Positions 1 to 12,820 of a DNA stretch of 64,000 nucleotides are shown here, in pieces. Source of the stretch: Novosphingobium ovatum (lineage in GTDB: Bacteria; Pseudomonadota; Alphaproteobacteria; Sphingomonadales; Sphingomonadaceae); contig NZ_JAAAPO010000001.1 of NCBI RefSeq assembly GCF_009909235.1, positions 434,001 through 498,000 on the forward strand, given 5' to 3'. The notes beneath the pieces are model-generated. The model saw only the letters and a program-made list of their open reading frames with translations, searched no databases and was not told the DNA's origin. The number at the start of each line of letters is the position of its first letter. Position 1 is the stretch's first letter. The position numbers and the translations under genes are program-made.

Positions 1-1
1 C

Positions 2-520
2 GCGGCGCGGTTTCGCACCGCCGTTACTCCGCTGGAGCAGGGGCAATGGGGCGCGGGCGGCATGGATCGCGTGGAATTCATGATCGCCACCAACCCCGGC
101 GCGGATTTCGCACCCTTGGCCAAGATCGCTTCGGGCGGCGAATTGTCGCGCTTTATCCTGGCGTTGAAGGTCGCGCTGGCCGAGGAAGGGGGCGCGGCGA
201 CGATGATCTTTGACGAGATCGACCGGGGCGTGGGCGGCGCGGTGGCGCAGGCCATTGGTGAGCGGCTGGCCCGGCTGGCGGGCGTTGGCGGGGGGGCGAA
301 CGGCGGGCAATTGCTGGCCGTGACCCACAGCCCACAGGTCGCCGCGCGCGGGACTCAGCATTACTTCATCGCCAAATCATCGGACGGCATCGTCACTCGC
401 ACGGGCGTGGTGCAACTGGACGGCGCCGGGCGGCAAGAGGAAATCGCCCGCATGCTCTCGGGCGCCGAAATCACGCCAGAGGCGCGCGCGCAGGCCGACC
501 GCCTGCTGGAAGGGGTATAA
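2..520 (+). CDS. recN: DNA repair protein RecN, C-terminal part (cut by window edge)
   Basis: RecN is an SMC-like ATPase acting in recombinational repair of double-strand breaks. Only the last ~172 codons are present. The frame is open from base 2, so the 5' part lies outside the window. Visible C-terminal ATPase-head motifs are the ABC signature-like ASGGELSRF, the Walker B stretch MIFDEIDRGVGG and the H-loop region VTHSPQVAA. The gene ends in TAA 49 bp before ligA on the same strand. The recN-ligA order is common in alphaproteobacteria. The identification is firm; only the start is unseen. Confidence 0.95.
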   Translation, partial: AARFRTAVTPLEQGQWGAGGMDRVEFMIATNPGADFAPLAKIASGGELSRFILALKVALAEEGGAATMIFDEIDRGVGGAVAQAIGERLARLAGVGGGANGGQLLAVTHSPQVAARGTQHYFIAKSSDGIVTRTGVVQLDGAGRQEEIARMLSGAEITPEARAQADRLLEGV

Positions 521-560
521 GCGGGCGCGCCATATTTGCCCGCGCCGCCAATCGCGTTAA

Positions 561-2666
<2,106 letters not shown>

Positions 2667-2743
2667 GGGCGGCATTACAGGCAAATCTTAACCCGGCGTG
2701 TCTATGTATCTGTGCGTAATTATCGGCGCAAAGAGGGCATTTG

Positions 2744-3523
2744 GTGGTGGTTCGCTCAGGCTGGCAGGGAATGGTGGCGGGTGTTGCGGCGGCACTGGCC
2801 GCGCCGGCGCGCGGGCGCGCTTGGGCGGCGGTGGCCTGCGTCCCGGCGATCACGCTGGCCGGATGTGGCGAGGCGGGCAACACCGACCCTGTGTTCCAGA
2901 TCGCGCCAGCGGGCGCGCTCTCGCGGCTGGCTGGATCGTATATGCCTGACAAGGCGTGGGAAGACGCCGGGTTCACCACTTTGGCCGGCCGTGACGAGGC
3001 GGGCAATGCGGTCTGGCTGTTTCAGGACAAGGGCAAGCATGACCTGATCCGTCTGATAGCCGAGCCCAAGCCTGCCGAGGGCGGTGGCTCGCATATCTAT
3101 ATCCGCGTCGAACCCGCCGCCGGCCCGGCCGAGGGCAAGGTGCGCGAAATTCTGGACAAGAACGCCGATCTCAACGGGTTGTTCGTCAGTTCGACCGTCA
3201 ATCACGTGATCAAGACGCTGTCTGGCGAGGACAAGCCGCTGCCCCCGGTTGACCCGGCCAAGCTGGCGCTGTTGCAGGGTCTGGTGCAGGACCACGGGCC
3301 TTCGCGCATGGGGCCGGGCGGTGGTGGCGCGGCGGGCGCTACGGTACTGGGTGGGGCGCAGGGCGGGCCCAAAACCACCTTTATCGACACCGGCGTGACG
3401 CCGCCGCCGCCCGGCACGCAGCAGATCTATCGCGGCGTCAGCGATGCCACCCCCGGCCGGCCCGACATGTCATGGGAGGCCAAAGTGGGCACGCTGGACC
3501 CGCGCATGCCCGGCGGGCAATAA
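2744..3523 (+). CDS. Predicted lipoprotein of unknown function
   Basis: I do not recognise a named family. The product (~259 aa) begins with a hydrophobic N-terminal segment ending in the lipobox LAGC, so it is probably a diacylglyceryl-modified envelope lipoprotein. The mature part is charged and soluble (AGSYMPDKAWEDAGF, GRDEAGNAVWLFQD). It is followed by a Gly/Ala/Pro-rich tail. GTG at 2744 is chosen because AGAGGG lies 6 bp upstream; ATG at 2771 would give a shorter, more typical lipoprotein signal. It follows ligA by 77 bp and converges on prmA. Confidence 0.6.
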   Translation: MVVRSGWQGMVAGVAAALAAPARGRAWAAVACVPAITLAGCGEAGNTDPVFQIAPAGALSRLAGSYMPDKAWEDAGFTTLAGRDEAGNAVWLFQDKGKHDLIRLIAEPKPAEGGGSHIYIRVEPAAGPAEGKVREILDKNADLNGLFVSSTVNHVIKTLSGEDKPLPPVDPAKLALLQGLVQDHGPSRMGPGGGGAAGATVLGGAQGGPKTTFIDTGVTPPPPGTQQIYRGVSDATPGRPDMSWEAKVGTLDPRMPGGQ

Positions 3524-3566
3524 CGCCCGATCAGCTCCGGCGCGCTGCCAGGGCGCTGCCGGTGCC

Positions 3567-4595
3567 TTACCAGCGGCGCGACCATTCCTCCAGGGCGCGG
3601 GGGCGACTGGCGCGGATCCCGGCATGGCGCCGTTTGCGCAGCCACAGGATCGACCAGTCGCCATTGACCAGCCGCCGCGCGATGCGCATCCCCGCGCGGG
3701 CATAGGCGGCGCGCACCTGCGCCTCCTGAGTCTCCAGCAGGCCCGCCAGCAACAGCGACCCGCCCGGCGCGATGGCGCGGGCAAAATCGGGGGCCAGTTC
3801 GATCAGCGGCCCGGCCAGAATATTGGCGATCAGCAGATCATACGGCCCGCGCGCCTGCAACAGCGGATCGGCCATGCCGTCGGCCACCACCATGGTCATC
3901 TCGCCGCGGTCGGCGCCGATGGGCATGTCGTTTTCGCGGGCATTGTCCAGCACCACCTTGACGCAGGCGGCATCGATATCGCTGGCCGTGGCATGGGCAT
4001 AGGGCCACAGATGCAGCCCGGCAAAGCCCAGCAGGCCCGTGCCCGTGCCAATATCGGCCAGATTGCGCACCGCCAGCCCTTCGGCCCGCATGCGTGAGAG
4101 CATCGTCAAACAGCCCGCCGTGGTTTCATGATGCCCCGTGCCAAAGGCGCAGGAGGCCGGGATGCAGAAATCGCGCAGGCCGTCCTGCGGGGGCAGGGGA
4201 TGTTCGGGGGTGTGGACGCGGAACACGCCCGCATGGATGGGCTTCAGCCCTTCCTGTGACAGGGTGATCCAGTCGACATCGGGCAGGCGTTCGACGATCA
4301 GTTCGGGCACATGGCCATCGGGCGCATCATCAAACAGCGCGCGAATCGCGCTCAGGTCATCATCGGTCGGCTGACGCGGCAGCCATGCCTCCAATTGCCA
4401 GTCCTCGGGCTGGTCCTTGGCCACTTCACAGCCCGACAGGACGATTTCGTGGTCCCAGTCCCACGCATCCTCATGCGCGATCAGCGCCGCTTCGGTCGCC
4501 ACGCGTGGGGCATAGACCATGACTTTCCAGTTCTGACCGGCGTCATCGGACAGCGTTTCGGCGGCAGGGGCGGGGGTTTTGGCTTTTTTGGGCAT
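3567..4595 (-). CDS. prmA: Ribosomal protein L11 methyltransferase (50S L11 trimethylation)
   Basis: PrmA methylates lysines and the N-terminal amine of ribosomal protein L11 with S-adenosylmethionine in the cytosol. The 342-aa product has the PrmA substrate-recognition half and then a Rossmann methyltransferase. The SAM motif I is DIGTGTGLLGFAGL, followed by ASDIDAACVKV. The family motif AFGTGHHETT and the motif IV stretch LIANILAGPLIEL are also present. The frame stays open a further 110 codons upstream, but that part has no PrmA character. The ATG at 4595 (MPKKAK) gives family-like length. The gene is divergent from sdhC. Confidence 0.9.
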   Translation of the reverse strand: MPKKAKTPAPAAETLSDDAGQNWKVMVYAPRVATEAALIAHEDAWDWDHEIVLSGCEVAKDQPEDWQLEAWLPRQPTDDDLSAIRALFDDAPDGHVPELIVERLPDVDWITLSQEGLKPIHAGVFRVHTPEHPLPPQDGLRDFCIPASCAFGTGHHETTAGCLTMLSRMRAEGLAVRNLADIGTGTGLLGFAGLHLWPYAHATASDIDAACVKVVLDNARENDMPIGADRGEMTMVVADGMADPLLQARGPYDLLIANILAGPLIELAPDFARAIAPGGSLLLAGLLETQEAQVRAAYARAGMRIARRLVNGDWSILWLRKRRHAGIRASRPRALEEWSRRW

Positions 4596-4815
4596 GGGCC
4601 GCAAATAGGCCGCTGTGTCGCGCCTGCCAAGGGGGCGCGCCAGAGGGGCACATCTGTATGCAGTCCTGACATTTGCCTGTTCGCACTGCGGCAACCGCCC
4701 TCTCCTATTGGGCAATAGCGCGTTCTGATGCTTGCACCGCTGCACGATTTGTCTAAGGGGGAGGGCGAGAAGCGGGGTGATCCCGCATTGCAGCAAGCCA
4801 AGGGGATTCGTCGAA

Positions 4816-5217
4816 ATGGCCCAAGCCAGCACTGGCCGCAAAGCGCGGCCGCTATCGCCGCATTTGCAAATCTGGCGTTGGGGTCCGGCCATGGCCGTGT
4901 CGATCCTGCACCGCGTTTCGGGCAATGGCCTGGCGGTTGTGGGTCTGGGCGCGTTGCTGTGCTGGCTCGGCGCTCTGGTCGGGGGCGAGGCCTCCTATGC
5001 CAACTTCGCCGCGCAGGCCGGCACGTGGTACGGCCGCATCGTGCTGATCGGTATCAGCTGGGCCTTCTTCAACCACCTGTGCAGCGGTTTGCGCCATTTC
5101 GTTCTGGACATCGGCGCCGGCTTCGAAGTCAAGAGCAACAACATCTGGTCGATCGTGTCGATCGTGCTGGGCGCCCTGCTGACCGCCGCCTTCTGGGCGG
5201 TGCTGCTGCTGCGTTAA
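4816..5217 (+). CDS. sdhC: Succinate dehydrogenase cytochrome b556 subunit SdhC
   Basis: SdhC is one of two membrane anchors of complex II, binding heme b and ubiquinone in the inner membrane. The 133-aa product shows the family pattern SPHLQIW near the N terminus, the quinone-site segment SILHRVSG, three membrane spans (~36-57, ~72-97, ~110-131) and the heme signature HLCSGLRHFVLD (residues ~87-98). ATG at 4816 is chosen over an in-frame upstream start because the protein then begins just before the conserved RPLSPHLQIW. It is first gene of sdhCDA; sdhD follows after 12 bp with AAGGAG as its ribosome site. Confidence 0.95.
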   Translation: MAQASTGRKARPLSPHLQIWRWGPAMAVSILHRVSGNGLAVVGLGALLCWLGALVGGEASYANFAAQAGTWYGRIVLIGISWAFFNHLCSGLRHFVLDIGAGFEVKSNNIWSIVSIVLGALLTAAFWAVLLLR

Positions 5218-5229
5218 GGAGTCTGATCC

Positions 5230-5613
5230 ATGGGTAACGGAACCTCCATCGGTCGCGTGCGCGGGCTGGGCTCGTCGCACAACGGGGCGCATCACTGGCT
5301 GATCCAGCGCTTTACCGCCATCGGCAATCTGGTGCTGACGGTGTGGTTTGCGGTCTCGCTGCTGCTGCTGCCCGATTTTGCCTATACCACGCTGCGTGAC
5401 TGGTTTGCCTCGCCGGTGTCGGCCTCGGGCATGGCGCTGTTGATCATCAGCACCTTTTGGCACGCCCGCGTTGGTTTGCAGGTGGTGATCGAGGATTACC
5501 TCCACGATCACGGGAACAAGTTCGCCGCTCTGGCGGCGCTCAATCTGGTTGTGTTCGGCGCGGTGGCCTTTGGCCTGTTCTGCGTCGCCCGCCTTGCTCT
5601 GGGAGCCGCGTAA
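5230..5613 (+). CDS. sdhD: Succinate dehydrogenase membrane anchor SdhD
   Basis: SdhD is the second hydrophobic anchor of complex II. The 127-aa protein contains the conserved [12 protein letters not shown] segment near residue 18. It has three predicted membrane spans and the heme/quinone motif [16 protein letters not shown] (residues ~77-92). In this motif the first His corresponds to the second heme ligand and the Asp-Tyr pair lines the quinone site. Its TAA stop shares one base with the sdhA ATG (TAATG), so translation is probably coupled. Confidence 0.94.
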   Translation: MGNGTSIGRVRGLGSSHNGAHHWLIQRFTAIGNLVLTVWFAVSLLLLPDFAYTTLRDWFASPVSASGMALLIISTFWHARVGLQVVIEDYLHDHGNKFAALAALNLVVFGAVAFGLFCVARLALGAA

Positions 5614-7418
5614 TGACCGCCGCGTACAAGATCATCGACCACACCTATGACACCGTGGTGGTGGGCGCGGGCGGTTCGGGCCTGCGCGCGACCATGGGCA
5701 GCGCAGAAGCCGGTTTGAAGACCGCCTGCATCACCAAGGTTTTCCCGACCCGCAGCCACACCGTGGCGGCGCAGGGCGGCATCGCGGCATCGCTGTGCAA
5801 CAACACGCCCGACCACTGGACGTGGCACATGTACGACACCGTCAAGGGGTCGGACTGGCTGGGCGATCAGGACGCCATTGAGTACATGGTGCGCGAGGCC
5901 CCGCAGGCGGTGTACGAGCTGGAGCACGCGGGCGTGCCGTTCAGCCGTAACGCCGATGGCACCATCTATCAGCGCCCCTTTGGCGGCCACATGCAGAACA
6001 TGGGCGAAGGCCCGCCGGTGCAGCGCACCTGCGCCGCGGCCGACCGTACCGGCCACGCCATGCTGCACGCGCTGTACCAACAGTCGCTCAAGTATGACGC
6101 GGACTTCTTCATCGAATATTTCGCCATCGACCTGATCATGGAAGACGGCGAATGCCGTGGCGTGATCGCGCTGTGCATGGACGATGGCACGCTGCACCGC
6201 TTCAAGGCCAAGGCCGTGGTGCTGGCCACCGGCGGCTATGGCCGTTCGTATTTCACCGCGACCTCGGCGCACACCTGCACGGGTGACGGCGGCGGCATGG
6301 TGCTGCGCGCTGGCCTGCCGTTGCAGGACATGGAATTCGTGCAGTTCCACCCGACCGGCATCTATGGCGCGGGCGTGCTGATCACCGAAGGCGCGCGCGG
6401 CGAAGGCGGCTATCTGACCAACTCGGAAGGCGAGCGTTTCATGGAACGCTATGCCCCCAGCGCCAAGGATCTGGCCTCGCGCGACGTTGTGTCGCGGTCG
6501 ATGGCGATGGAAATCCGCGAAGGGCGCGGCGTTGGTCCGCACAAGGACCACATCTACCTGCACCTCGATCACATCGATCCCAAGGTGCTGGCCGAGCGTC
6601 TGCCGGGGATCACCGAGAGCGGCAAGATCTTTGCCGGTGTCGACCTGACCCGTCAGCCGCTGCCCGTGGTGCCGACCGTGCACTATAACATGGGCGGCAT
6701 CCCCACCAACTATCACGGCGAAGTCGTGACGATTGGTGCGGACGGCAACCCTGAAACGGTGGTGCCGGGCCTGTTCGCCGTGGGCGAGGCGGCCTGTGTG
6801 TCGGTCCATGGCGCGAACCGCCTGGGCTCGAACTCGCTGATCGACCTGGTGGTGTTTGGCCGCGCTGCTGGCCACCGCCTCAAGGAACTGGTCAAGCCGG
6901 GCGAAGCGCACAAGGAACTGCCCAAGGATTCGGCTGATCTGGCGCTCACGCGTCTGGACCACTTCCGCAACGCCAAGGGCGGTTCGTCGACGGCGGAAAT
7001 CCGCACCGAGATGCAGCGCACCATGTCGGGCCACGCGGCGGTGTTCCGCACCGACGAGCTGATGGCAGAAGGCAAGGTGAAGCTGGCCGACACCTATGCC
7101 AAGATGGCGGACATCAAGGTCACCGACCGCTCGCTGATCTGGAACAGCGATCTGGTGGAAACGCTGGAGCTGGACAACCTGATCTCGCAGGCCTCGGTCA
7201 CGCTGCATGGCGCCCACGCCCGCAAGGAATCGCGCGGCGCCCATGCGCATGAGGATTTCCCCGACCGCAACGACGCCGAGTGGATGAAGCACACCGTCGG
7301 CTGGTTCGAGGGCTGGGGCGGCAAGGGCGGCGCGGTGTCGCTGGACTATCGTCCGGTGCACGAATTCACGCTGACCGAGGATGTCGACTACATCAAGCCC
7401 AAGAAGCGCGTGTACTAA
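5613..7418 (+). CDS. sdhA: Succinate dehydrogenase flavoprotein subunit SdhA
   Basis: SdhA oxidises succinate to fumarate on the cytoplasmic face of complex II, linking the TCA cycle to the quinone pool. The 601-aa protein has the FAD-binding GAGGSG motif (residues ~18-23) and the covalent-flavin motif RSHT with His49. Substrate-binding segments include [18 protein letters not shown] and the [11 protein letters not shown] loop. Length is typical. The start overlaps the sdhD stop. A hairpin terminator follows at 7445. The iron-sulfur subunit gene sdhB, which often follows sdhA, is not next to it and is not seen elsewhere in the window. Confidence 0.97.
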   Translation: MTAAYKIIDHTYDTVVVGAGGSGLRATMGSAEAGLKTACITKVFPTRSHTVAAQGGIAASLCNNTPDHWTWHMYDTVKGSDWLGDQDAIEYMVREAPQAVYELEHAGVPFSRNADGTIYQRPFGGHMQNMGEGPPVQRTCAAADRTGHAMLHALYQQSLKYDADFFIEYFAIDLIMEDGECRGVIALCMDDGTLHRFKAKAVVLATGGYGRSYFTATSAHTCTGDGGGMVLRAGLPLQDMEFVQFHPTGIYGAGVLITEGARGEGGYLTNSEGERFMERYAPSAKDLASRDVVSRSMAMEIREGRGVGPHKDHIYLHLDHIDPKVLAERLPGITESGKIFAGVDLTRQPLPVVPTVHYNMGGIPTNYHGEVVTIGADGNPETVVPGLFAVGEAACVSVHGANRLGSNSLIDLVVFGRAAGHRLKELVKPGEAHKELPKDSADLALTRLDHFRNAKGGSSTAEIRTEMQRTMSGHAAVFRTDELMAEGKVKLADTYAKMADIKVTDRSLIWNSDLVETLELDNLISQASVTLHGAHARKESRGAHAHEDFPDRNDAEWMKHTVGWFEGWGGKGGAVSLDYRPVHEFTLTEDVDYIKPKKRVY

Positions 7419-7444
7419 ACCGCGCCATCACAGGCTGACAGGAG

Positions 7445-7474
7445 AGGGCGGGGCCGCAAGGCTGCCGCCCTTTT
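7445..7474 (+). terminator. Rho-independent terminator after sdhCDA
   Basis: A GC-rich stem AGGGCGG/CCGCCCT encloses a shorter GCC-GCAA-GGC hairpin. It is followed by TTTTC. It lies 27 bp past the sdhA stop, which supports sdhCDA being a three-gene operon without sdhB. Confidence 0.75.
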
Positions 7475-7580
7475 CTGTTGCGGTCCGGTTGGGCCATGAT
7501 CGGGTTATGGGCGGATGGCGCGGCGGGTTGGCCCCGCCGCTGGCCAGGCGCGGCCCCGCCGGGCCGCCGCCGCGCTGCGT

Positions 7581-8489
7581 TCAGCCAAAGGTGTTGCAGG
7601 CCTTGGGATCGCCGCTGTCCATGCCTTTGCGCAGCCATTCCATGCGCTGGGCGGCGCTGCCATGGGTGAACGCGCTTTCGTTCACCGCCCGGCCCGCCGA
7701 TTTCAACAGCACATCATCGCCAATCTGATGCGCCGCGTTCAGCCCGCTTTCCATGTCGCCCGGTTCCAGCCGGTCGCGGTTCTTGGCCGCCCACACCCCC
7801 GCGAAACAGTCCGCCTGCAATTCCAGCCGCACCGACAGGGCGTTGGCCGCATCGGGGTTTTCCTGCTGCTGGCGGTGGACGCGGTCCGATGTGCCGCGCA
7901 GGGATTGGATGTGGTGGCCATATTCATGCGCCATTACATACAGGCGGGCAAACTGGCCCTTGGCGCCCAATTCCTGTTCCATCACGCGATAGAAATCGGT
8001 GTCGATATAGATGCCATTGTCTGCCGGGCAGTAAAACGGGCCCATCGCGCTTTGCGCCGCGCCACAGCCCGACCGCCCGTTCTGGCTGTAAAACCACAGG
8101 CGCGGTTTGGAAAATGCATATCCCGCCGCAGCAAACATCGGCGCCCATGTCTTGTTCAGCGAGGACAGCGCCTGACAGGCCTCGCGGCTGAGGGGATCGA
8201 CGGCGCAACTGGACGAGGCATCGCTGCCGCGCGGGGTGGGGGTTTCGCCCGAATCGGGGATGGCCTGTGCCACCTGACTGGTCCCGCCATCGATCATGCC
8301 CAGAACCGAGAGCGGGTTGAAGCCCAGCACCCATGCCCCCGCCATCAGCAACAGGATCGTCCCCAGACCCAGCCCGCCGCCGCCAAGATGCAGCCCCTGA
8401 CCGCCGCCGCCCCCAAAGCCGCCAAACCCGCCGCTGCCGCGCTGATCGCCGACATCCACGTCATTGGGGTCAAAATCGTCCAGCCGCAT
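7581..8489 (-). CDS. YpfJ-type neutral zinc metallopeptidase
   Basis: This 302-aa protein belongs to the putative neutral zinc metallopeptidase family (YpfJ), membrane-anchored proteases of unknown substrate. It starts with a short cytosolic Gly-rich region (residues ~18-42). One membrane span (~43-63) and an extracytoplasmic catalytic domain follow. The zinc motif HEYGHHIQ is at ~188-195, with downstream ELQADCFAG as the likely third-ligand region. Paired cysteines (SSCAVDPLSREAC, GCGAAQ..FYC) fit a disulfide-bonded periplasmic domain. It converges on sdhA and diverges from the M28 peptidase gene. Confidence 0.88.
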   Translation of the reverse strand: MRLDDFDPNDVDVGDQRGSGGFGGFGGGGGQGLHLGGGGLGLGTILLLMAGAWVLGFNPLSVLGMIDGGTSQVAQAIPDSGETPTPRGSDASSSCAVDPLSREACQALSSLNKTWAPMFAAAGYAFSKPRLWFYSQNGRSGCGAAQSAMGPFYCPADNGIYIDTDFYRVMEQELGAKGQFARLYVMAHEYGHHIQSLRGTSDRVHRQQQENPDAANALSVRLELQADCFAGVWAAKNRDRLEPGDMESGLNAAHQIGDDVLLKSAGRAVNESAFTHGSAAQRMEWLRKGMDSGDPKACNTFG

Positions 8490-8696
8490 TGGGTCAATCC
8501 TGTCGCTATGGTCGGGCGCTGGCCCGCCATGTCCTGATCCTTGGCCATCTATCTGGGGGTTTTCACCCGGTTTGCCAAGGCGCTGTTGGCGGCTTGGCCC
8601 ACGTCATCCGGCTTTGCATCCAAGGGGTGAAAAATCGCATCGGATATCGTGCGGGGGTGGCCTTGTCGGCGCGCATGGTTGGTGTAGACAAAGACG

Positions 8697-10271
8697 ATGA
8701 GCCGACCTCCACGAGCGACAGGACGTGACCTTGCGGGCCCCCTTCGGGCGGGCGTGGGGCTGGCTGTGGCGGCGGCGTTGGCGTGGATCGCGCCGCAGCA
8801 GGCAAACGCCCGCCCCAACCGGGCAGAGCAGCAGATCGCCCAGCAAATGCTGTCCCATATCAACGTGTTGGCCAGCGATGATTTCGCCGGCCGTGAACCG
8901 GGCACCGATGGTGAGGGCAAGACGCTGCGCTATATCGGCCAGCAGTTGTTCCAGATGGGGATGGTGTCGGGGACCAATGACCCGGGCCATCCGTGGTTTG
9001 CGCCGGTCACGCTGGTGGCGCGCGAACCGGCGGCCTCGGTGGCGCAGTTCGCGCGGCGCGGGCGGCCGGTGGCGGTGGGTGATGACGATGTGCTGATGCT
9101 GACATCGGGACGGCGCAGTCTGGTGCAAAAGGCGCCGCTGTATTTCGTCGGGCGCGGGGGCAGCGTGCCGCCTCGGGCCGAATTGGCCGGGCGGGTGGCG
9201 GTGATGCTGGACGCGGACACGCCCGCCGCCCGCGCCGCCGCCGCCACGGGCGATGTGCCGCGCGACCGGCAATCCAGCACGCGGCAAAACGCGTTGCTGG
9301 CGGGGGGCGCGCTGGCGGTGATCACGGTGCTGGATGGCGATCGCACGCTGGCCAGCGTGGCCGGGCGGCGCAAACGGTCGGGCTATGCGCTGGCCAGCCA
9401 GGCGCTGGGCGGCGACTTGGAGGGGTTCATTACCCGCGTCGGCATGGCGCGGCTGTTGGCGGGCGGGCCGGTCAGTCTGGACCAGTTGGAGGCCGAGGCT
9501 GACCGCCCCGATTTCGTCCCGCGCGTGCTGGACCTGAGCGCCAGTCTGGAGGCCACCACGCGCGAAACCACCATCCGCACCCACAATCTGATCGGCAAGA
9601 TCCCCGGCCGCCATCCAGAGGCGGGGGCGGTGCTGTTGCTGGCGCATTGGGACCATTTCGGCATTTGCGGCGCGCCTCCGGCCGAACATCTGGTGTGCAA
9701 TGGCGCGGTGGACAATGCCAGCGGCGTGGCCGCCATGCTGGAAATCGCCCGCCGTCTGGCGCGGCCCGCGGTGCCCTATGACCGCGATATCTATATTCTG
9801 GCCACCACGGCTGAGGAATTGGGCCTGTTGGGCGCGGAGGCCTTTGCCGAAAAACCGCCGATCCCGCTGAGCAATATCGTCGCGGCGCTGAATGTCGATT
9901 CGGTGGCGATTGCGCCCGCTGACACGCCGCTGGGCATTGTGGGCAAGGGGATGACGCCGCTGGATGCCGCCATCGCCGCCGTCGCCCGCCAGCAAAAGCG
10001 CAAGCTGTCCGAGAGCACCGCCCCCAACCAGTATATCCGCCGACAGGACGGCTGGGCGCTGATCAACCATGACGTGCCGGCCGTGATGGTGACATCGGCC
10101 TATGGCAACATCGCCTTGCTGGAGACGTTTTTCGACACCGATTACCACCGCCCTCAGGATGTGGTGAAACCGGGGATCGAACTGGGCGGGGCGGCGCAGG
10201 ATGTGCTGTTCCATGTCGCGTTGATCCAGTATTTCGCCGATATGCGCCGTTACGTCCGGCCCGGAGGATAG
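8697..10271 (+). CDS. Exported M28-family metallopeptidase
   Basis: The 524-aa product is a secreted zinc aminopeptidase-like protein. A signal peptide ends near ANA (residue ~38). The mature part opens with the family's HINVLASDDFAGREPGT and carries a protease-associated-like insert. The dinuclear-zinc centre is formed by LLAHWDHFG, AVDNASGVAAM, TTAEELGLLG and the final HRPQDVVK. All canonical metal ligands (H, D, E, D, H) appear present. The ATG with its signal peptide decides the start. Substrate is unknown; M28 proteins of this type are generally peptide or dipeptide scavengers. Confidence 0.87.
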   Translation: MSRPPRATGRDLAGPLRAGVGLAVAAALAWIAPQQANARPNRAEQQIAQQMLSHINVLASDDFAGREPGTDGEGKTLRYIGQQLFQMGMVSGTNDPGHPWFAPVTLVAREPAASVAQFARRGRPVAVGDDDVLMLTSGRRSLVQKAPLYFVGRGGSVPPRAELAGRVAVMLDADTPAARAAAATGDVPRDRQSSTRQNALLAGGALAVITVLDGDRTLASVAGRRKRSGYALASQALGGDLEGFITRVGMARLLAGGPVSLDQLEAEADRPDFVPRVLDLSASLEATTRETTIRTHNLIGKIPGRHPEAGAVLLLAHWDHFGICGAPPAEHLVCNGAVDNASGVAAMLEIARRLARPAVPYDRDIYILATTAEELGLLGAEAFAEKPPIPLSNIVAALNVDSVAIAPADTPLGIVGKGMTPLDAAIAAVARQQKRKLSESTAPNQYIRRQDGWALINHDVPAVMVTSAYGNIALLETFFDTDYHRPQDVVKPGIELGGAAQDVLFHVALIQYFADMRRYVRPGG

Positions 10272-10413
10272 CGCGGCGGCCCAGTTCCGGGCGGCGTTGC
10301 TGTATCGGGCGTGAACTGGCTGTTCATTGACGCGCCACTGGCGCGCGATTACCACAGCACGCGTCGCGGTGGGGCACATCGGCGTCGCACCCTGCGTGAC
10401 ACAGGAGGGACTG

Positions 10414-10863
10414 ATGAAGAAGATTCTGCTTTCGCTCGCCGTCGTGGCCGCTTTCGCGCTGCCCGCCGCCGCCAATGCCGAAACCTGCCGTGACAAGACT
10501 AACGGCCGTTTTGCCAAGTGTGGCACGCCGGGCGCTGTTCCTGATTCGCAATATGTCCGCAAGAGCGGCGCTCCGGCCCCCGCGCCCAAGGCTGCGCCCG
10601 CGCCCAAGGCCGCGCCGGCTCCTGCGCCCGCTCCCGCGCCGGCCGCGCCCAAGGCTGGCCCGTGCAAGGACGCCAATGGTCGCTTTATCAAGTGCGGCGC
10701 CGCGCCCGCGCCGGCCCCTGCGGCCAAGCCCGCTCCGGCTCCGGCGCCCGCGCCCAAGCCTGCGCCTGCGGCCAAGCCCGCCCCGGCGCCCGCTCCGGCG
10801 CCTGCCGCCAAGAAGGCACCGTGCAAGGACAGCAATGGCCGCTTTATCAAGTGCCCGGCCTGA
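10414..10863 (+). CDS. Exported Ala/Pro-rich protein with three CxD-NGRF-KC micro-repeats
   Basis: The 149-aa product has a clear signal peptide (MKKILLSLAV...ANAE) and a strong ribosome site (ACAGGAGG). The mature protein consists of three copies of a tiny cysteine-bracketed unit: CRDKTNGRFAKC, CKDANGRFIKC and CKDSNGRFIKC. They are separated by long low-complexity linkers of Ala-Pro and Ala-Pro-Lys. Each unit could be a disulfide-closed hairpin spaced along an extended, positively charged rod. Such proteins occur in sphingomonads as uncharacterised; I know no assigned function. Possible roles are cell-wall or polysaccharide binding, but this is inference. The repeats were read directly. Confidence 0.8.
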   Translation: MKKILLSLAVVAAFALPAAANAETCRDKTNGRFAKCGTPGAVPDSQYVRKSGAPAPAPKAAPAPKAAPAPAPAPAPAAPKAGPCKDANGRFIKCGAAPAPAPAAKPAPAPAPAPKPAPAAKPAPAPAPAPAAKKAPCKDSNGRFIKCPA

Positions 10864-10877
10864 CGACACGGGCCTGA

Positions 10878-12551
<1,674 letters not shown>

Positions 12552-12591
12552 GCCGGGAAGGAAAGGGCAGGGGCGAAGGTGCCTCCGGCGG

Positions 12592-12647
12592 GTTAAGGGC
12601 AAGTCAGTTGTGCCGATTTCTCAAGAGAAATCGGTTGGGCCCTTAAC
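12592..12647. repeat. Nested inverted repeats downstream of guaB
   Basis: An inner perfect palindromic stem CCGATTTCTC/GAGAAATCGG, separated only by AA (12613-12634), sits inside an outer 9-bp inverted repeat GTTAAGGGC/GCCCTTAAC (12592-12600 and 12639-12647). The string GCCTCCGGCGG occurs just before it and again at about 12707. There is no T-run, so it is not a standard terminator. It may be an intergenic palindromic repeat element. Confidence 0.5.
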
Positions 12648-12767
12648 AATCCCGAAAATGGGGTTTCCTGCCGACACCTTTGCGCCGCAGGCTTTCATTG
12701 AATGCCTCCGGCGGTATGACGTTCGACTGCGGTTGAATCGCCGCGCCACGCAGACGTTATTGGGAGC

Positions 12768-12799
12768 GCGAGGGACGAGTCCCTCGCATTCTCTTTTTT
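12768..12799 (+). terminator. Rho-independent terminator between guaB and rsmB
   Basis: A perfect 9-bp stem GCGAGGGAC/GTCCCTCGC with a two-base GA centre is followed by ATTCTC and six T. It ends about 20 bp before the rsmB start, so it most likely terminates transcription coming from guaB. Confidence 0.6.
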
Positions 12800-12820
12800 C
12801 CCGACTTTAGGCAGCGCCCA

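Noticed and set aside
4596-4925. N-terminal extension of PrmA by 110 codons
   Set aside because: The added residues are Arg/Cys-rich without PrmA similarity and would overlap the sdhC start region. The shorter start gives the family length.
10569-10830. Repetitive GC-rich stretch that might look like a tandem repeat or CRISPR-like array
   Set aside because: The repeats are codon-level Ala/Pro/Lys linkers within a coding sequence. There are no conserved direct repeats with unique spacers.
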